Both the position numbers and the translations under genes were made by a program. The notes beneath the pieces were generated by a model that was not told where the DNA came from, made no database searches, and saw only the letters and a list, made by a program, of their open reading frames with translations. Positions 56,344-64,000 of a stretch of 64,000 nt of DNA are shown here, piece by piece. Each line of letters opens with the position of its first letter. Position 1 is the first letter of the stretch. Origin of the DNA: Anderseniella sp963698275 (GTDB lineage: Bacteria > Pseudomonadota > Alphaproteobacteria > Rhizobiales > Aestuariivirgaceae); the NCBI GenBank assembly GCA_963698275.1, contig CAVOQE010000003.1, positions 124,001 through 188,000 of the forward strand, in the 5' to 3' direction.

Positions 56344-57569
56344 GGTTCCAAGTCTGCGCCACGTTCCGTCCACCACATGACGATCAGTGATATCGCCCCC
56401 AGAATGGCAAAACCGGCAATCAGTGGCACCACCGTATTGTCAAACATATGACCGATTGCCCAGCCCAGCGGCAGGGCAATGAAAGTGGAGACGGACCCGA
56501 CAAGGGCAGCGCCCAGTCCGGCCATGTGGCCTAGCGGTTCCATTGCCAGTGCGTTGAAGTTGCCGAACAGGATGCCGGTTGCAAAGAATGCCGCCAGCAG
56601 CCACACCATGAATGTCCATAAGGGCGGCACACCGTCGAACTGCCAGACGACCGGCAGGAACAAGGCCGAAACCAGGGTCACGCCGATCAGGGCACGCCAG
56701 GTCAGGAAGCGCATGCCGAGCCGCATCACGACTCTTGAATTGAAGATGCTGGCGGCACCGATGGCAAGCGCTGCGACGCCGAAGTAGATGGCAAACAATT
56801 TGCCGGTCCCGTAGACGGTCTGGAACACCTGTTGTGCGGAACTCAGATAGCCGAGAAAAGCACCAAAGATGATACCGGCTGCGATTGTATAACCCACCGC
56901 GGCGCGGAAACCGCAGGCTTCCCTGATACCGCCGGCGATATTCCCCAGGGAGAATTTCCGCCGTTCCGGCACGGCCAGGGTTTCAGGCTGGCGGGCTGCG
57001 AACCATACGAAGGCGATGATCGCCATCAACAGCAGCAGGCCGAAGATCGCCCGCCAGTCGGCAACCAGCAAGACCGCTTCGCCAACCGACGGCGCGATGG
57101 CCGGCACCAGAATGAAGATGGCCATCACGATGGACATGATGCGCGCCATGGCACGGCCTTCGTAGCCGTCGCGCACCAGCGCCAGACTGACAATGCGCGG
57201 TGCCGCTGCACCCAGGCCCTGCAGCACTCTGCCCGCCAGCATGACCTCGAACACCGTTGCCGCCATCGACATGATGCAACCGGCGATGAAGATGACATAG
57301 CCTGCATAGATGACCGGCTTGCGGCCATAACTGTCCGACAGCGGGCCGGCGGCGATCTGCCCGGCGGCAAACCCCAAAAACATGCCCGACACGATCAACT
57401 GCGTGTCATTGGCATCCGTAACGCCCAGATCAGCACCGATCTGGCCGAGCGCCGGCAGCATGGCATCAATGGACAAGGCCAGGATCGAAATCATGGCCGC
57501 CAGCAGGGTGACGAATTCCGGTATGCTCAAAGCTTTTGTTGGTGCTTTCATCAGTGCCGGATAGGGCAT
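56340..57569 (-). CDS. MFS transporter, Bcr/CflA-type multidrug efflux
   Basis: A 12-helix inner-membrane proton-coupled exporter of about 409 aa. Motif A is GPLSDSYGRKPVIYAGYVIF between helices two and three. Helix four carries AGRVLQGLGAAAPRIVSLALVRD, the Bcr/CflA signature. The start is uncertain among ATG 57569, ATG 57551 and a TTG at 57584. The gene is monocistronic as far as visible, and its drug range is unknown. Confidence 0.86.
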   Translation of the reverse strand: MPYPALMKAPTKALSIPEFVTLLAAMISILALSIDAMLPALGQIGADLGVTDANDTQLIVSGMFLGFAAGQIAAGPLSDSYGRKPVIYAGYVIFIAGCIMSMAATVFEVMLAGRVLQGLGAAAPRIVSLALVRDGYEGRAMARIMSIVMAIFILVPAIAPSVGEAVLLVADWRAIFGLLLLMAIIAFVWFAARQPETLAVPERRKFSLGNIAGGIREACGFRAAVGYTIAAGIIFGAFLGYLSSAQQVFQTVYGTGKLFAIYFGVAALAIGAASIFNSRVVMRLGMRFLTWRALIGVTLVSALFLPVVWQFDGVPPLWTFMVWLLAAFFATGILFGNFNALAMEPLGHMAGLGAALVGSVSTFIALPLGWAIGHMFDNTVVPLIAGFAILGAISLIVMWWTERGADLEP

Positions 57570-57661
57570 TGTGTGGCGCAACACAATTACCCCGTGTGCA
57601 TAACTGCTATGGCTATGCCAAAGGAAATGGTTATTGCCTCATTTGATGGAGTCGAATCCGT

Positions 57662-58681
57662 TCACTCTGGCAGGCGCGGTGCCAGGTTTACTGAACTGTC
57701 CCAGATGCGATACCAGAACTGCCACAGGCGCGACGTAACGCGCTTCACCGGGATACGCTCATTGGCGGGGTTCATGCTGCCGTCTGCGGCAATGTCGGCA
57801 ATCTTGAAGCTGAACACATAGGCGTCTTCCACACCCATCCTGAGATCGGTGATCACCAGTTCGGATGGTGAGGGTTGCGATACCCGGTAGAAACCATGGC
57901 TGAACCACTGCAGCCGTTTGACACCCCAGGTATCCGCCAGCGGTTCCAGCAAGTCGGTCCGGCTCTCATAGCGGGTGAACTTTATATCTTTCGTGTCATC
58001 GAAAACCGAGTAGTAGCCCACATAATACCCGTCATCCTGCATGGCCACAAAGCGCCATAACAGTGTGTTGAACGGTGCCGGCGTGGACAGAAGATGGTTG
58101 TGGGTGAGCCCCTGGCGTTCCATCGAGCGCTCCGCAATAGCGGTGACATGGGCCTTGGCTGTCATGGTCCAGGCCAGATAGCTGCTCGCAAGCGCCAGGC
58201 AGATCGCGTTCACCTTGTAGCCAAGCCGGGTTTGCCGGTTGAAGGCAAGAACGGCGATCACGCCAATTGCCAGCCAGATTGTATAGGCGGGATCAATGAT
58301 GAAAGTGGACGATCCCGACACCGGATACTCGGTAATTGGCCAGAACAATTGCGTGCCATAGACGGTAAAACTGTCCAGCAGCGGATGGGTGATCAACACC
58401 AGCCAGACCATGCCAATCCAGAGTTTGAGGCTGGCCAGGCCGTGCAGCTTGTGCAGTGCCCAGCCGATCACCGGCGCTGCTGCAGTGAGCACAAGCAGGG
58501 AGTGCGAAAATCCGCGATGATAGGTGAAATCCTCGATGGCTCCGCCATAGGGGATGAGAACGTCCAGGTCAGGCAGTGTTCCCAGCATGGCGCCGTAAAG
58601 ACTTGCCTTGCGCCCGATCGCGCGCCCGATGACCAACTCGGCAACCGAGGCTCCGAGCAGTACTTGTGTCAATGAATCCAT
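57662..58681 (-). CDS. YdjM-like membrane-bound metal-dependent hydrolase
   Basis: A 339-aa membrane protein of the DUF457/YdjM family. Conserved features are MDSLTQVLLGASVAELV at the start, MLGTLPDLDVLIPYGG, the histidine-rich YHRGFSHSLLVL and LVLITHPLLDSFTVYGTQLF. Four or five helices occupy residues 5-190 and a long periplasmic or cytosolic domain follows. In E. coli the relative ydjM is SOS-regulated, and the next gene upstream here encodes a LexA-like S24 protein. The reaction is not known. Confidence 0.85.
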   Translation of the reverse strand: MDSLTQVLLGASVAELVIGRAIGRKASLYGAMLGTLPDLDVLIPYGGAIEDFTYHRGFSHSLLVLTAAAPVIGWALHKLHGLASLKLWIGMVWLVLITHPLLDSFTVYGTQLFWPITEYPVSGSSTFIIDPAYTIWLAIGVIAVLAFNRQTRLGYKVNAICLALASSYLAWTMTAKAHVTAIAERSMERQGLTHNHLLSTPAPFNTLLWRFVAMQDDGYYVGYYSVFDDTKDIKFTRYESRTDLLEPLADTWGVKRLQWFSHGFYRVSQPSPSELVITDLRMGVEDAYVFSFKIADIAADGSMNPANERIPVKRVTSRLWQFWYRIWDSSVNLAPRLPE

Positions 58682-58723
58682 GTGGTCTTAACGCAATCCC
58701 GGCTTCAGCGGATGTGTTTGAGT

Positions 58724-59350
58724 TTATTGGCTGGTCCAGATGATTCGGGCCATCCATTTCATGCTCGTGCGCTCAATGGTGAGCATCGGCTGTTGCGGGT
58801 CGAAACAGGCAAGCTCCAGCTTCCTGCCGGTTTCCCGATGCAGCCGCCTGGCCAGGAATTCACCGTCAGCGGTTTTGACGACCACACGGTCACCAGGCCG
58901 CACCGGCGCTGCCGGCGACACGATAACAGTATCGCCGTCACGGTAGACCGGCATCATGGTATCGCCGCTGATGGTGAGGGCATAGGCGCAAGGGTCATCA
59001 ATACCGGGCAGGTTGATCCGGCCCCAGCCGTCTCCTGCCGGCCGGCCGGCGTCGTCAAACAGATCGCTTGCGCCGGCGTGAGCCAGATGGATGCAGGGGA
59101 CTGCGCGTTGCAATCCCTGTGCGCCGTGTACCAGTCCGGCAAATTCGGTCAGGCTGGTGCGGGTTGCAGCAAGGCACTTGGAAACACTTTCGGTTGTCGG
59201 CCAGCGCAGCCTGCCGTGCGGTGTCGCGCGCTTCGACTTGTTGAAGGCGGTGGCGTCAAGCCCGGCTGCCCTGGCCAGCCCGGACGCAGACATGCCGTTT
59301 GCTTCAGCCAGCCGGTCAATGGCCTGCCAGATCTGTGAATGTGAAAACAA
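58724..59350 (-). CDS. S24-family (LexA-like) transcriptional regulator, Thr at catalytic Ser position
   Basis: A 208-aa regulator. The N-terminal HTH includes QIWQAIDRLAEANGMSASGL and RAAGLDATAFNKSKR, followed by the C-terminal S24 domain. The usual GDSM catalytic loop reads SGDTMMPVYRDGD here, with Thr (ACC codon) for Ser, while the Lys partner in RVVVKTADGEFLARR is present. Self-cleavage may therefore be weak or lost. TTG 59350 is the start, since GGGAGAG lies about eight bases upstream; the frame extends to 59539 without similarity. It is divergent from the DUF952 gene. Confidence 0.82.
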   Translation of the reverse strand: MFSHSQIWQAIDRLAEANGMSASGLARAAGLDATAFNKSKRATPHGRLRWPTTESVSKCLAATRTSLTEFAGLVHGAQGLQRAVPCIHLAHAGASDLFDDAGRPAGDGWGRINLPGIDDPCAYALTISGDTMMPVYRDGDTVIVSPAAPVRPGDRVVVKTADGEFLARRLHRETGRKLELACFDPQQPMLTIERTSMKWMARIIWTSQ

Positions 59351-59528
59351 GGCCGTCTCTCCCAGGAGCGTATCCGGTCGCAATTGCTCCCCCCGAAAAT
59401 GCTTCCTGACTGCTTTGACATTTGGCAAAACTGTAGCCTTGCCGCACCTGATGCACAAGCTAGGGTCAGTGCCCTGGCGAATTGTCTGCTTGTTTTGCGT
59501 TTGCCTGGCGAATAGGTTCGCTGCCAGC

Positions 59529-59873
59529 ATGACAATCATTTACAAAATAATCGACAGGGACGAGTGGGATGCAGCACGCGGCTGCGGCCGGTATGCCGGA
59601 TCAGCCGATGACAGGCGTGACGGTTTCATTCACTTCTCGACCGAAGACCAGGTGCGCGAAACGGCGGCGAAACACTTTGCCGGCCAGAGCAATCTGGTTC
59701 TGCTTGCCATTGATGATGCGAGCCTGGACTCAGGCCTGAAATGGGAAGCATCCCGCGGTGGCGCCCTGTTTCCGCACCTCTTTAAGCCATTGCCCGTATC
59801 GTCGGTGGTGCGATCCTGGCCGTTGCCGTTGAATGAAGCAGGCGCCCATGAGTTTCCGGATGACTTGCCATGA
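59529..59873 (+). CDS. DUF952 family protein
   Basis: A 114-aa protein of the PF06108 family. It begins MTIIYKIIDRDEWDAARG, followed by RRDGFIHFSTEDQVRETAAK and LKWEASRGGALFPHLFKPLP, all typical. The conserved HFS motif resembles ADP-ribosyltransferase-like folds but no activity is proven. Its stop overlaps the pyrD start (ATGA), a pairing often seen in alphaproteobacteria, so the two genes are coupled. Confidence 0.88.
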   Translation: MTIIYKIIDRDEWDAARGCGRYAGSADDRRDGFIHFSTEDQVRETAAKHFAGQSNLVLLAIDDASLDSGLKWEASRGGALFPHLFKPLPVSSVVRSWPLPLNEAGAHEFPDDLP

Positions 59874-60964
59874 GCCGCCTGTTTTCAATTGCGCGCCCTA
59901 TCCTGCATGCGTTCAGTCCTGAAACGGCCCATGACCTGACCATTGCCACGCTGAGTTCAGGGCTGTTGAAAGCAGGTGCGGTTCCAAAAGATGTGCGTTT
60001 GCATGTCAACTGCATGGGCCTGGACTTTCCCAATCCGCTTGGACTTGCAGCCGGTTTCGACAAGAACGCCGAAGTGCCCGACGACATGTTGCGTCTGGGG
60101 TTCGGTTTTGTGGAGATTGGTTCGGTGACCCCGCGTTCGCAAAAGGGCAATGACAAGCCGCGGCTGTTTCGCCTGCCGCAAGACGCCGCTGTGATCAATC
60201 GCATGGGGTTCAACAATGATGGCCATGCCCGGGTCTTCGGGCGGCTGGCTGACCGCGATGATCGCGGCGGCATTGTCGGGGTCAATCTCGGGGCCAACAA
60301 GGACTCTGATGACCGCATTGCCGACTATGCGCTCGGGGCGGCGGTTTTCAACAAGCTGGCGAGTTACATCACCGTCAACATTTCATCACCCAACACGCCC
60401 GGACTGCGCGCGCTGCAATCAAAAGGCGAACTGGAAACCCTGATCGGCAGGGTCCGCGATGCCATAGACGGGGCAGCGGATGAAGACGGTCGCCGGGCGC
60501 CGCTGGTGCTGAAAATAGCGCCGGACCTGGTGGAGGATGAGCTTCAAGATATTGCTGCGGTCTGCCTGAAGATGAAGGTGGATGCGATCATCGTGTCGAA
60601 CACCACAATTTCCCGTCCGCCGCTTAAGTCCAGGCACAAGGAAGAGACCGGCGGCCTGTCCGGTGCACCACTGTTTCAGTTGTCGACAGTGCAACTGGCC
60701 CGCATGCATTCCATGACCAGGGGCAAGATGGTGTTGATCGGTGCCGGCGGCATTGCAAGCGCTGAAGACGCCTGGCAGAAACTCCGGGCCGGCGCTTCAC
60801 TGCTGCAACTTTACTCGGCACTGGTCTACCAGGGCCCGCAACTCATTGTGGACATCCTGCAGGGGCTGACGGACCGGCTGGATGAGCATGGATTTTCCGG
60901 CCTGCACGAGGTAACCGGCAGCGGCCGGGAAGAGTGGCTCAAGGGCGGACCGTCCCGGAAGTAA
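59870..60964 (+). CDS. pyrD: Dihydroorotate dehydrogenase (quinone), class 2
   Basis: A 364-aa membrane-associated FMN enzyme oxidising dihydroorotate with quinones. The N-terminal helix region (RLFSIARPILHAFSPETAHD) is the class 2 membrane-anchoring segment. FMN and substrate motifs are LGLAAGFDKNAEVPDDML, INRMGFNNDGHARVFGRL, NISSPNTPGLRALQSKGEL with the catalytic-base Ser, and VLIGAGGIASAEDAWQKL. It is coupled to the DUF952 gene and complements pyrC at 27-28 kb. Confidence 0.94.
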   Translation: MSRLFSIARPILHAFSPETAHDLTIATLSSGLLKAGAVPKDVRLHVNCMGLDFPNPLGLAAGFDKNAEVPDDMLRLGFGFVEIGSVTPRSQKGNDKPRLFRLPQDAAVINRMGFNNDGHARVFGRLADRDDRGGIVGVNLGANKDSDDRIADYALGAAVFNKLASYITVNISSPNTPGLRALQSKGELETLIGRVRDAIDGAADEDGRRAPLVLKIAPDLVEDELQDIAAVCLKMKVDAIIVSNTTISRPPLKSRHKEETGGLSGAPLFQLSTVQLARMHSMTRGKMVLIGAGGIASAEDAWQKLRAGASLLQLYSALVYQGPQLIVDILQGLTDRLDEHGFSGLHEVTGSGREEWLKGGPSRK

Positions 60965-60989
60965 ACCGACACGCTCGGCCCGTTTGTTG

Positions 60990-61838
60990 TCAGACCTTGC
61001 CGCGCACAACCGTCTGGCGCTGTGAGCCAAGTCCGTCAATGCCAAGTTCCATGACGTCGCCGGGTTTCACGAACAACGGCGGTTTCATGCCCAGGCCAAC
61101 ACCTGCCGGTGTGCCGGTGATGACAATGTCACCCGGCTCCAGCGTCATGAACTGGGACAGGTAGGACACGATGAACTTGATCGGGAAGATCATGTTCTTT
61201 GTGGTGCCGTCCTGCATGCGCTGGCCGTTGATGTCGCACCACAGGTTTAGTTTCTGCGGATTTGGGACTTCATCACGGGTCACCAGCCACGGGCCGATCG
61301 GGCCGTAGGTGTCGTGCGATTTGCCCTTCACCCACTGCCCGCCATGCTCGATCTGGTTTTCGCGCTCGGATACATCATTGCACACGAAATATCCGGCCAC
61401 ATGGCTCAACGCTTTTGACTGCGAAACGCTCTTGGCCTGGGCGCCGATGACAAAGCCGATCTCCACTTCCCAGTCGGTCTTAACCGATTTCTTGGGCAGA
61501 ACCACATCATCATTGGCGCCGGCAATGCAGCTTGTGTGCTTGGAGAAGATCACCGGCTCGGTGGGAATGGCATGGCCGGTTTCCTCGGCATGGTCGGTGT
61601 AGTTCAGGCCGACACACACGAAATTTCCGATGCCGGTCAGCGGCGGTCCGAAGCGGGGCTTGCCTTTGACCAGCGGCAGGCGGGCCGGATTGATCTTGGC
61701 GAGTTTGGCCAGCGCCTTGTCCGACAACTGGTCCGGTGTGATGTCGTCAATGCGAGCAGACAGGTCGCGCAGTTTTCCATCATCATCGATCAGGCCCGGC
61801 TTTTCCTTGCCGGCCTTGCCATAACGTACAAGCTTCAT
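60990..61838 (-). CDS. Fumarylacetoacetate hydrolase (FAH) family protein
   Basis: A 282-aa enzyme of the FAH superfamily. The core has FVCVGLNYTDHAEETGHAIP, VVLPKKSVKTDWEVEIGFVI with the metal Glu residues, and GDIVITGTPAGVGLGMKPP. Members act as fumarylpyruvate hydrolases, ureidoglycolate lyase-like enzymes or 2,4-diketo-hydrolases in sugar and aromatic catabolism. It lies 14 bases after the uncharacterised gene and shares orientation with the FadR-like regulator, so the three may form one catabolic operon. Confidence 0.87.
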   Translation of the reverse strand: MKLVRYGKAGKEKPGLIDDDGKLRDLSARIDDITPDQLSDKALAKLAKINPARLPLVKGKPRFGPPLTGIGNFVCVGLNYTDHAEETGHAIPTEPVIFSKHTSCIAGANDDVVLPKKSVKTDWEVEIGFVIGAQAKSVSQSKALSHVAGYFVCNDVSERENQIEHGGQWVKGKSHDTYGPIGPWLVTRDEVPNPQKLNLWCDINGQRMQDGTTKNMIFPIKFIVSYLSQFMTLEPGDIVITGTPAGVGLGMKPPLFVKPGDVMELGIDGLGSQRQTVVRGKV

Positions 61839-61852
61839 TTTGTGATTGCCTC

Positions 61853-62489
61853 TTAGATTTTGTCTCCGGCACGCTCAACAACTGGGTGCCAGATCGGTTG
61901 ATAACCCGCGTGCAAAATGCGCGCGATTGTCGGCGGTGTCAAAACCTCAACGTCGAGATTCAGATCAAGAGGTACGCCGGCGCCATATCCGGATGCTGTC
62001 CAGGGCAGGAATTTCCGGTCACGAATGGCCAGGATGCCGCCATCAACACGAACCATCGCGCCGTTTGGCAACGTATCGGGCCTGGCGGTCCAGGTGATTT
62101 TTGCACCGTCTTTTGCGCGCCGTTCCGTGGACAGGACCCTGTCCATGTCCGGCGCTGACGGCGGTGAGTGCAAGCGCTTGTGAAGTTTGCCAGGCCGAGC
62201 GAAACAGAAGGGCGTCCTTGCGCCGGCATTCAAAACATGGCCGGTGGCCGGCGGCCAGCGCGGTTACCTCATCCATGAAGAACAGTTCCGTATATCCTGT
62301 GCCCATCACCTGGCGCTGCCGCGTTTTGAATTGCAGCACGCAAGTGATCCACTGCCTGGAGCTCTGTGTCCTCACCAGGGTTCTGGTTTCAGGGTCATGC
62401 AGCTTGCCGCCCCGGTTGCCCATCAATATCCCGCGCGCCGGCGAGGTGATGATTTCACCGTCCGGCTTCACTCTGTTCTGCAACGGCAT
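61853..62489 (-). pseudogene. Conserved uncharacterised protein with CFEC motif, split by one frameshift
   Basis: A protein of about 212 aa that I recognise as a recurring unnamed family in Hyphomicrobiales. The first frame has NRVKPDGEIITSPARGILMG, MGTGYTELFFMDEVTALAAG and HRPCFECRRKDALLFRSAW, a Cys-x-x-Cys block that could bind metal. At about 62150-62185 the frame shifts by one base. The second frame gives SAPDMDRVLSTERRAKDG and PNGAMVRVDGGILAIRD. ATG 62489 lies seven bases after the regulator's stop. No function can be given. Confidence 0.7.
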
Positions 62490-62496
62490 TGGCGGC

Positions 62497-63264
62497 CTAC
62501 TTCTGGATGTTGTGACGATTGAGGCGGCGCTCGGCGGTCTGGTTCCTGATCGCCTCCGCGTCGCTTTCACGCCACGCCGCACCAACGGATTTCATATGTG
62601 CCCTGACCGCTGCCTCAGCCCGGTCCGGATCGCGTGCCATCACCGCGTCGTAGATGGCGCGGTGTTGTTCCAGCAGGGCATCGCGCCCGCCCTTGTGCCC
62701 ATACAGCAGGTGGCGGTTGTAGAAGACGCCGTGTTCCAGAAGATTGTAGATGGAGCGCAGCGACTGGATCATCACGATGTTGTGGCTGGCGTCACTCACC
62801 GCGATGTGGAGTTCGACGTCCAGCTGGGCTTCTTCATCAGGGTCTTCCTTCTCGTGTGCTATTTCCATGCGCTGCATGATCGAGGTCAGAATTTCATGAT
62901 CCGCGCTGGTGGCCCTGAATGCTGCCCAGCGTGCTGCCTGGGCCTCGATGCCTTCCCGGAACTCCAGATAATCTCCGGTGGCTTTTTCGTGTTTGCCGAA
63001 CAGGCCGATTATCGGTTCTCCGAAAATCGAGTGCATGACATTGGCCACATAGGTGCCGCCGCCCTGTCTTGCGGTGAGCAATCCTGATGCTTCCAGTTGT
63101 CCAAGTGCCTCGCGCAAGGTGGGGCGCGAAACGCCGAATTCGCCGGCCAGATCGCGTTCGGCGGGCAGTTTGTCGCCAGGGCGAAGCACACCTTCCAGTA
63201 TCAATCGCTCGATCTGGTGGACGATTTCTGCTGATACCCGCTCCTGCCCCACAGGGTGAAACAT
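62497..63264 (-). CDS. GntR/FadR-family transcriptional regulator
   Basis: A 255-aa regulator. The winged HTH is EIVHQIERLILEGVLRPGDK with GEFGVSRPTLREALGQLEAS and GLLTARQGGGTYV. The C-terminal FCD domain has the metal-binding Asp and His pattern in AQLDVELHIAVSDASHNIVM and LEQHRAIYDAVMARDPDRAE, so it should bind an organic acid. ATG 63264 is used, since GGAGG lies eight bases upstream; longer starts lack a ribosome site. It precedes the uncharacterised gene and the FAH gene and probably controls them. Confidence 0.86.
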   Translation of the reverse strand: MFHPVGQERVSAEIVHQIERLILEGVLRPGDKLPAERDLAGEFGVSRPTLREALGQLEASGLLTARQGGGTYVANVMHSIFGEPIIGLFGKHEKATGDYLEFREGIEAQAARWAAFRATSADHEILTSIMQRMEIAHEKEDPDEEAQLDVELHIAVSDASHNIVMIQSLRSIYNLLEHGVFYNRHLLYGHKGGRDALLEQHRAIYDAVMARDPDRAEAAVRAHMKSVGAAWRESDAEAIRNQTAERRLNRHNIQK

Positions 63265-63428
63265 CTGGCCAGCCTCCGGCATGGTAATTACGATTTCCAA
63301 AACGGATCAAACAAGCGTCAGCCCAATTGGTCAAGTCAATTGCCCAATTGTGCTGACACCACTGGTGTTGTTTGTCGAATGACCGGCAATGTAGCTGACG
63401 AACAAGTTGCTGAACTGAGCGAACGCAA

Positions 63429-63458
63429 AAAAGCCGGCAGAAAACTCTGCCGGCTTTT
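63429..63458 (-). terminator. Rho-independent terminator (cytochrome c gene, possibly bidirectional)
   Basis: AAAAGCCGGCAGA (63429-63441) and TCTGCCGGCTTTT (63446-63458) are exact inverted copies around a four-base loop. On the minus strand the stem is followed by a T-run of six, 22 bp past the cytochrome stop. Confidence 0.85.
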
Positions 63459-63479
63459 CATTGTGACCGGATACCGGTT

Positions 63480-63863
63480 TTACTTGCTCAGGGAAGCCAG
63501 GTAGGCCGCAACGTCCATGCGCTGGTCTTCCTTTGTCAGCTTGAAGGTCATCTTTGACTTGCCGCCGATATAGCCCTTGGGGTCAGCAAGGTACTCCACC
63601 AGCTTGGCTTCGTCCCATTCGCCGATCTTTTCGGCAGCATCGGTGATGCCCTGGCCGTATTTGTACCCTTCAACAGACGCTGCCTTGCGCCCGATGATGC
63701 CGACCAGATGCGGGCCGACCTTGTTTTTCTCTGCATCGGCGACGTGGCATGCCTTGCACTTCCTGAAGACTTTCTCGCCTTTGGCCGCATCGCCTTCTGC
63801 GAGCGCGCTGGTTGACATGGCACCAAGCGCTACAGCGACAGCGATTACAAACTTAAAACTCAT
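63480..63863 (-). CDS. Class I c-type cytochrome (cytochrome c2-like)
   Basis: A 127-aa periplasmic electron carrier. The signal peptide is SFKFVIAVAVALGAMSTSALA. Heme attachment is CKACH in GEKVFRKCKACHVADAE, followed by GPHLVGIIGRKAASVEGYKY. The sixth ligand is the Met in GGKSKMTFKLT. ATG 63863 has GGAGG six bases upstream. It is monocistronic with a strong terminator. It may carry electrons from bc1 to an oxidase, which would fit the ActS/ActR and Sco1 genes in this window. Confidence 0.9.
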   Translation of the reverse strand: MSFKFVIAVAVALGAMSTSALAEGDAAKGEKVFRKCKACHVADAEKNKVGPHLVGIIGRKAASVEGYKYGQGITDAAEKIGEWDEAKLVEYLADPKGYIGGKSKMTFKLTKEDQRMDVAAYLASLSK

Positions 63864-64000
63864 TTCATTCCTCCGGTATCGGTCTTTCAATGTGTTGCCC
63901 GCTCTCATATAGCTCATATATGGGCTCCACATGAATATACTGCAACAGGTTCAGTTGGGTAGATACATGTTGCCACATCATTAATGTGTGAGAATAGACC

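Noticed and set aside
62101..63087. 328-codon plus-strand frame over the FadR-like regulator
   Set aside because: The minus strand has intact HTH and FCD domains with a ribosome site; the plus frame is a shadow.

Overview
The window is a 64 kb piece of an alphaproteobacterial chromosome, most likely from the Hyphomicrobiales (Rhizobiales) or a close relative. The evidence is an ActS/ActR (RegB/RegA-type) redox two-component pair beside a Sco1/SenC gene, an MmcB-type DNA repair protein, a class I lysyl-tRNA synthetase, a short HisG working with HisZ, an intracellular PHB depolymerase, and a GyrB tail ending in NVANLDV. No species is claimed. There are no rRNA or tRNA genes that I can support and no CRISPR array.

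Layout. 1-3.7 kb: the 3' part of gyrB, then a class A penicillin-binding protein. 3.7-12.85 kb is an accessory, decayed stretch: a frameshifted TPR gene, a small membrane protein, about 1 kb with no gene, fragments of a methyltransferase, a rhodanese and a TPR protein, a voltage-sensor-like potassium channel with a zinc-ribbon tail, an XRE regulator, a coiled-coil protein, Dps, an orphan ribbon-helix-helix protein and an IS5-family transposase that has lost its start and reading frame. Degenerate hairpin motifs are scattered through its gaps. 12.8-20.6 kb: a YgjP-like metallopeptidase, PHB depolymerase, Sco1, ActS/ActR, a pair of inverted intergenic repeats, and an ABC exporter with mmcB. 20.9-25.6 kb: a CrtI-like desaturase, PlsC-like acyltransferase and GT2 glycosyltransferase in one direction, with a GT4 glycosyltransferase facing them.

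25.8-36.2 kb: pobA, pyrC, a branched-chain amino-acid type ABC transporter operon (livGFHM plus binding protein), a methyltransferase coupled to a BetI-like regulator, then gap and rpe. 36.2-37.1 kb is a repeat field with two 111-bp direct repeats, an inverted third fragment and a REP-like element. 37.1-40.5 kb: hisS-hisZ-hisG. 40.6-45.1 kb: a SnoaL-like protein, benzoate-CoA-ligase-like enzyme, alpha/beta hydrolase (frameshifted), Tat-exported CAP protein and TPR-glycosyltransferase (frameshifted). 45.3-49.3 kb: a GSU2403-type nucleotidyltransferase-fold protein with a perfect palindromic operator-like site at its start, a TTC38-like TPR protein, and a CHASE2 adenylate cyclase with an internal deletion. 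49.5-64 kb: GST, TerB-like and DinG-type helicase (frameshifted), divergent lysS, an M24 peptidase, MFS efflux, a YdjM-like membrane hydrolase, an S24-type regulator with Thr at the expected catalytic Ser, DUF952-pyrD, a FadR-type regulator with an unnamed protein (frameshifted) and a FAH-family enzyme, and a c-type cytochrome with a clear terminator.

The main physiological themes are aromatic-acid and amino-acid catabolism, PHB mobilisation, redox control of respiration, and pyrimidine and histidine biosynthesis. Two cautions apply. Several otherwise well-conserved genes are split by single frameshifts, which may be indel errors in the assembly rather than true decay. I could not run any search, so family names rest on motif and sequence recognition.
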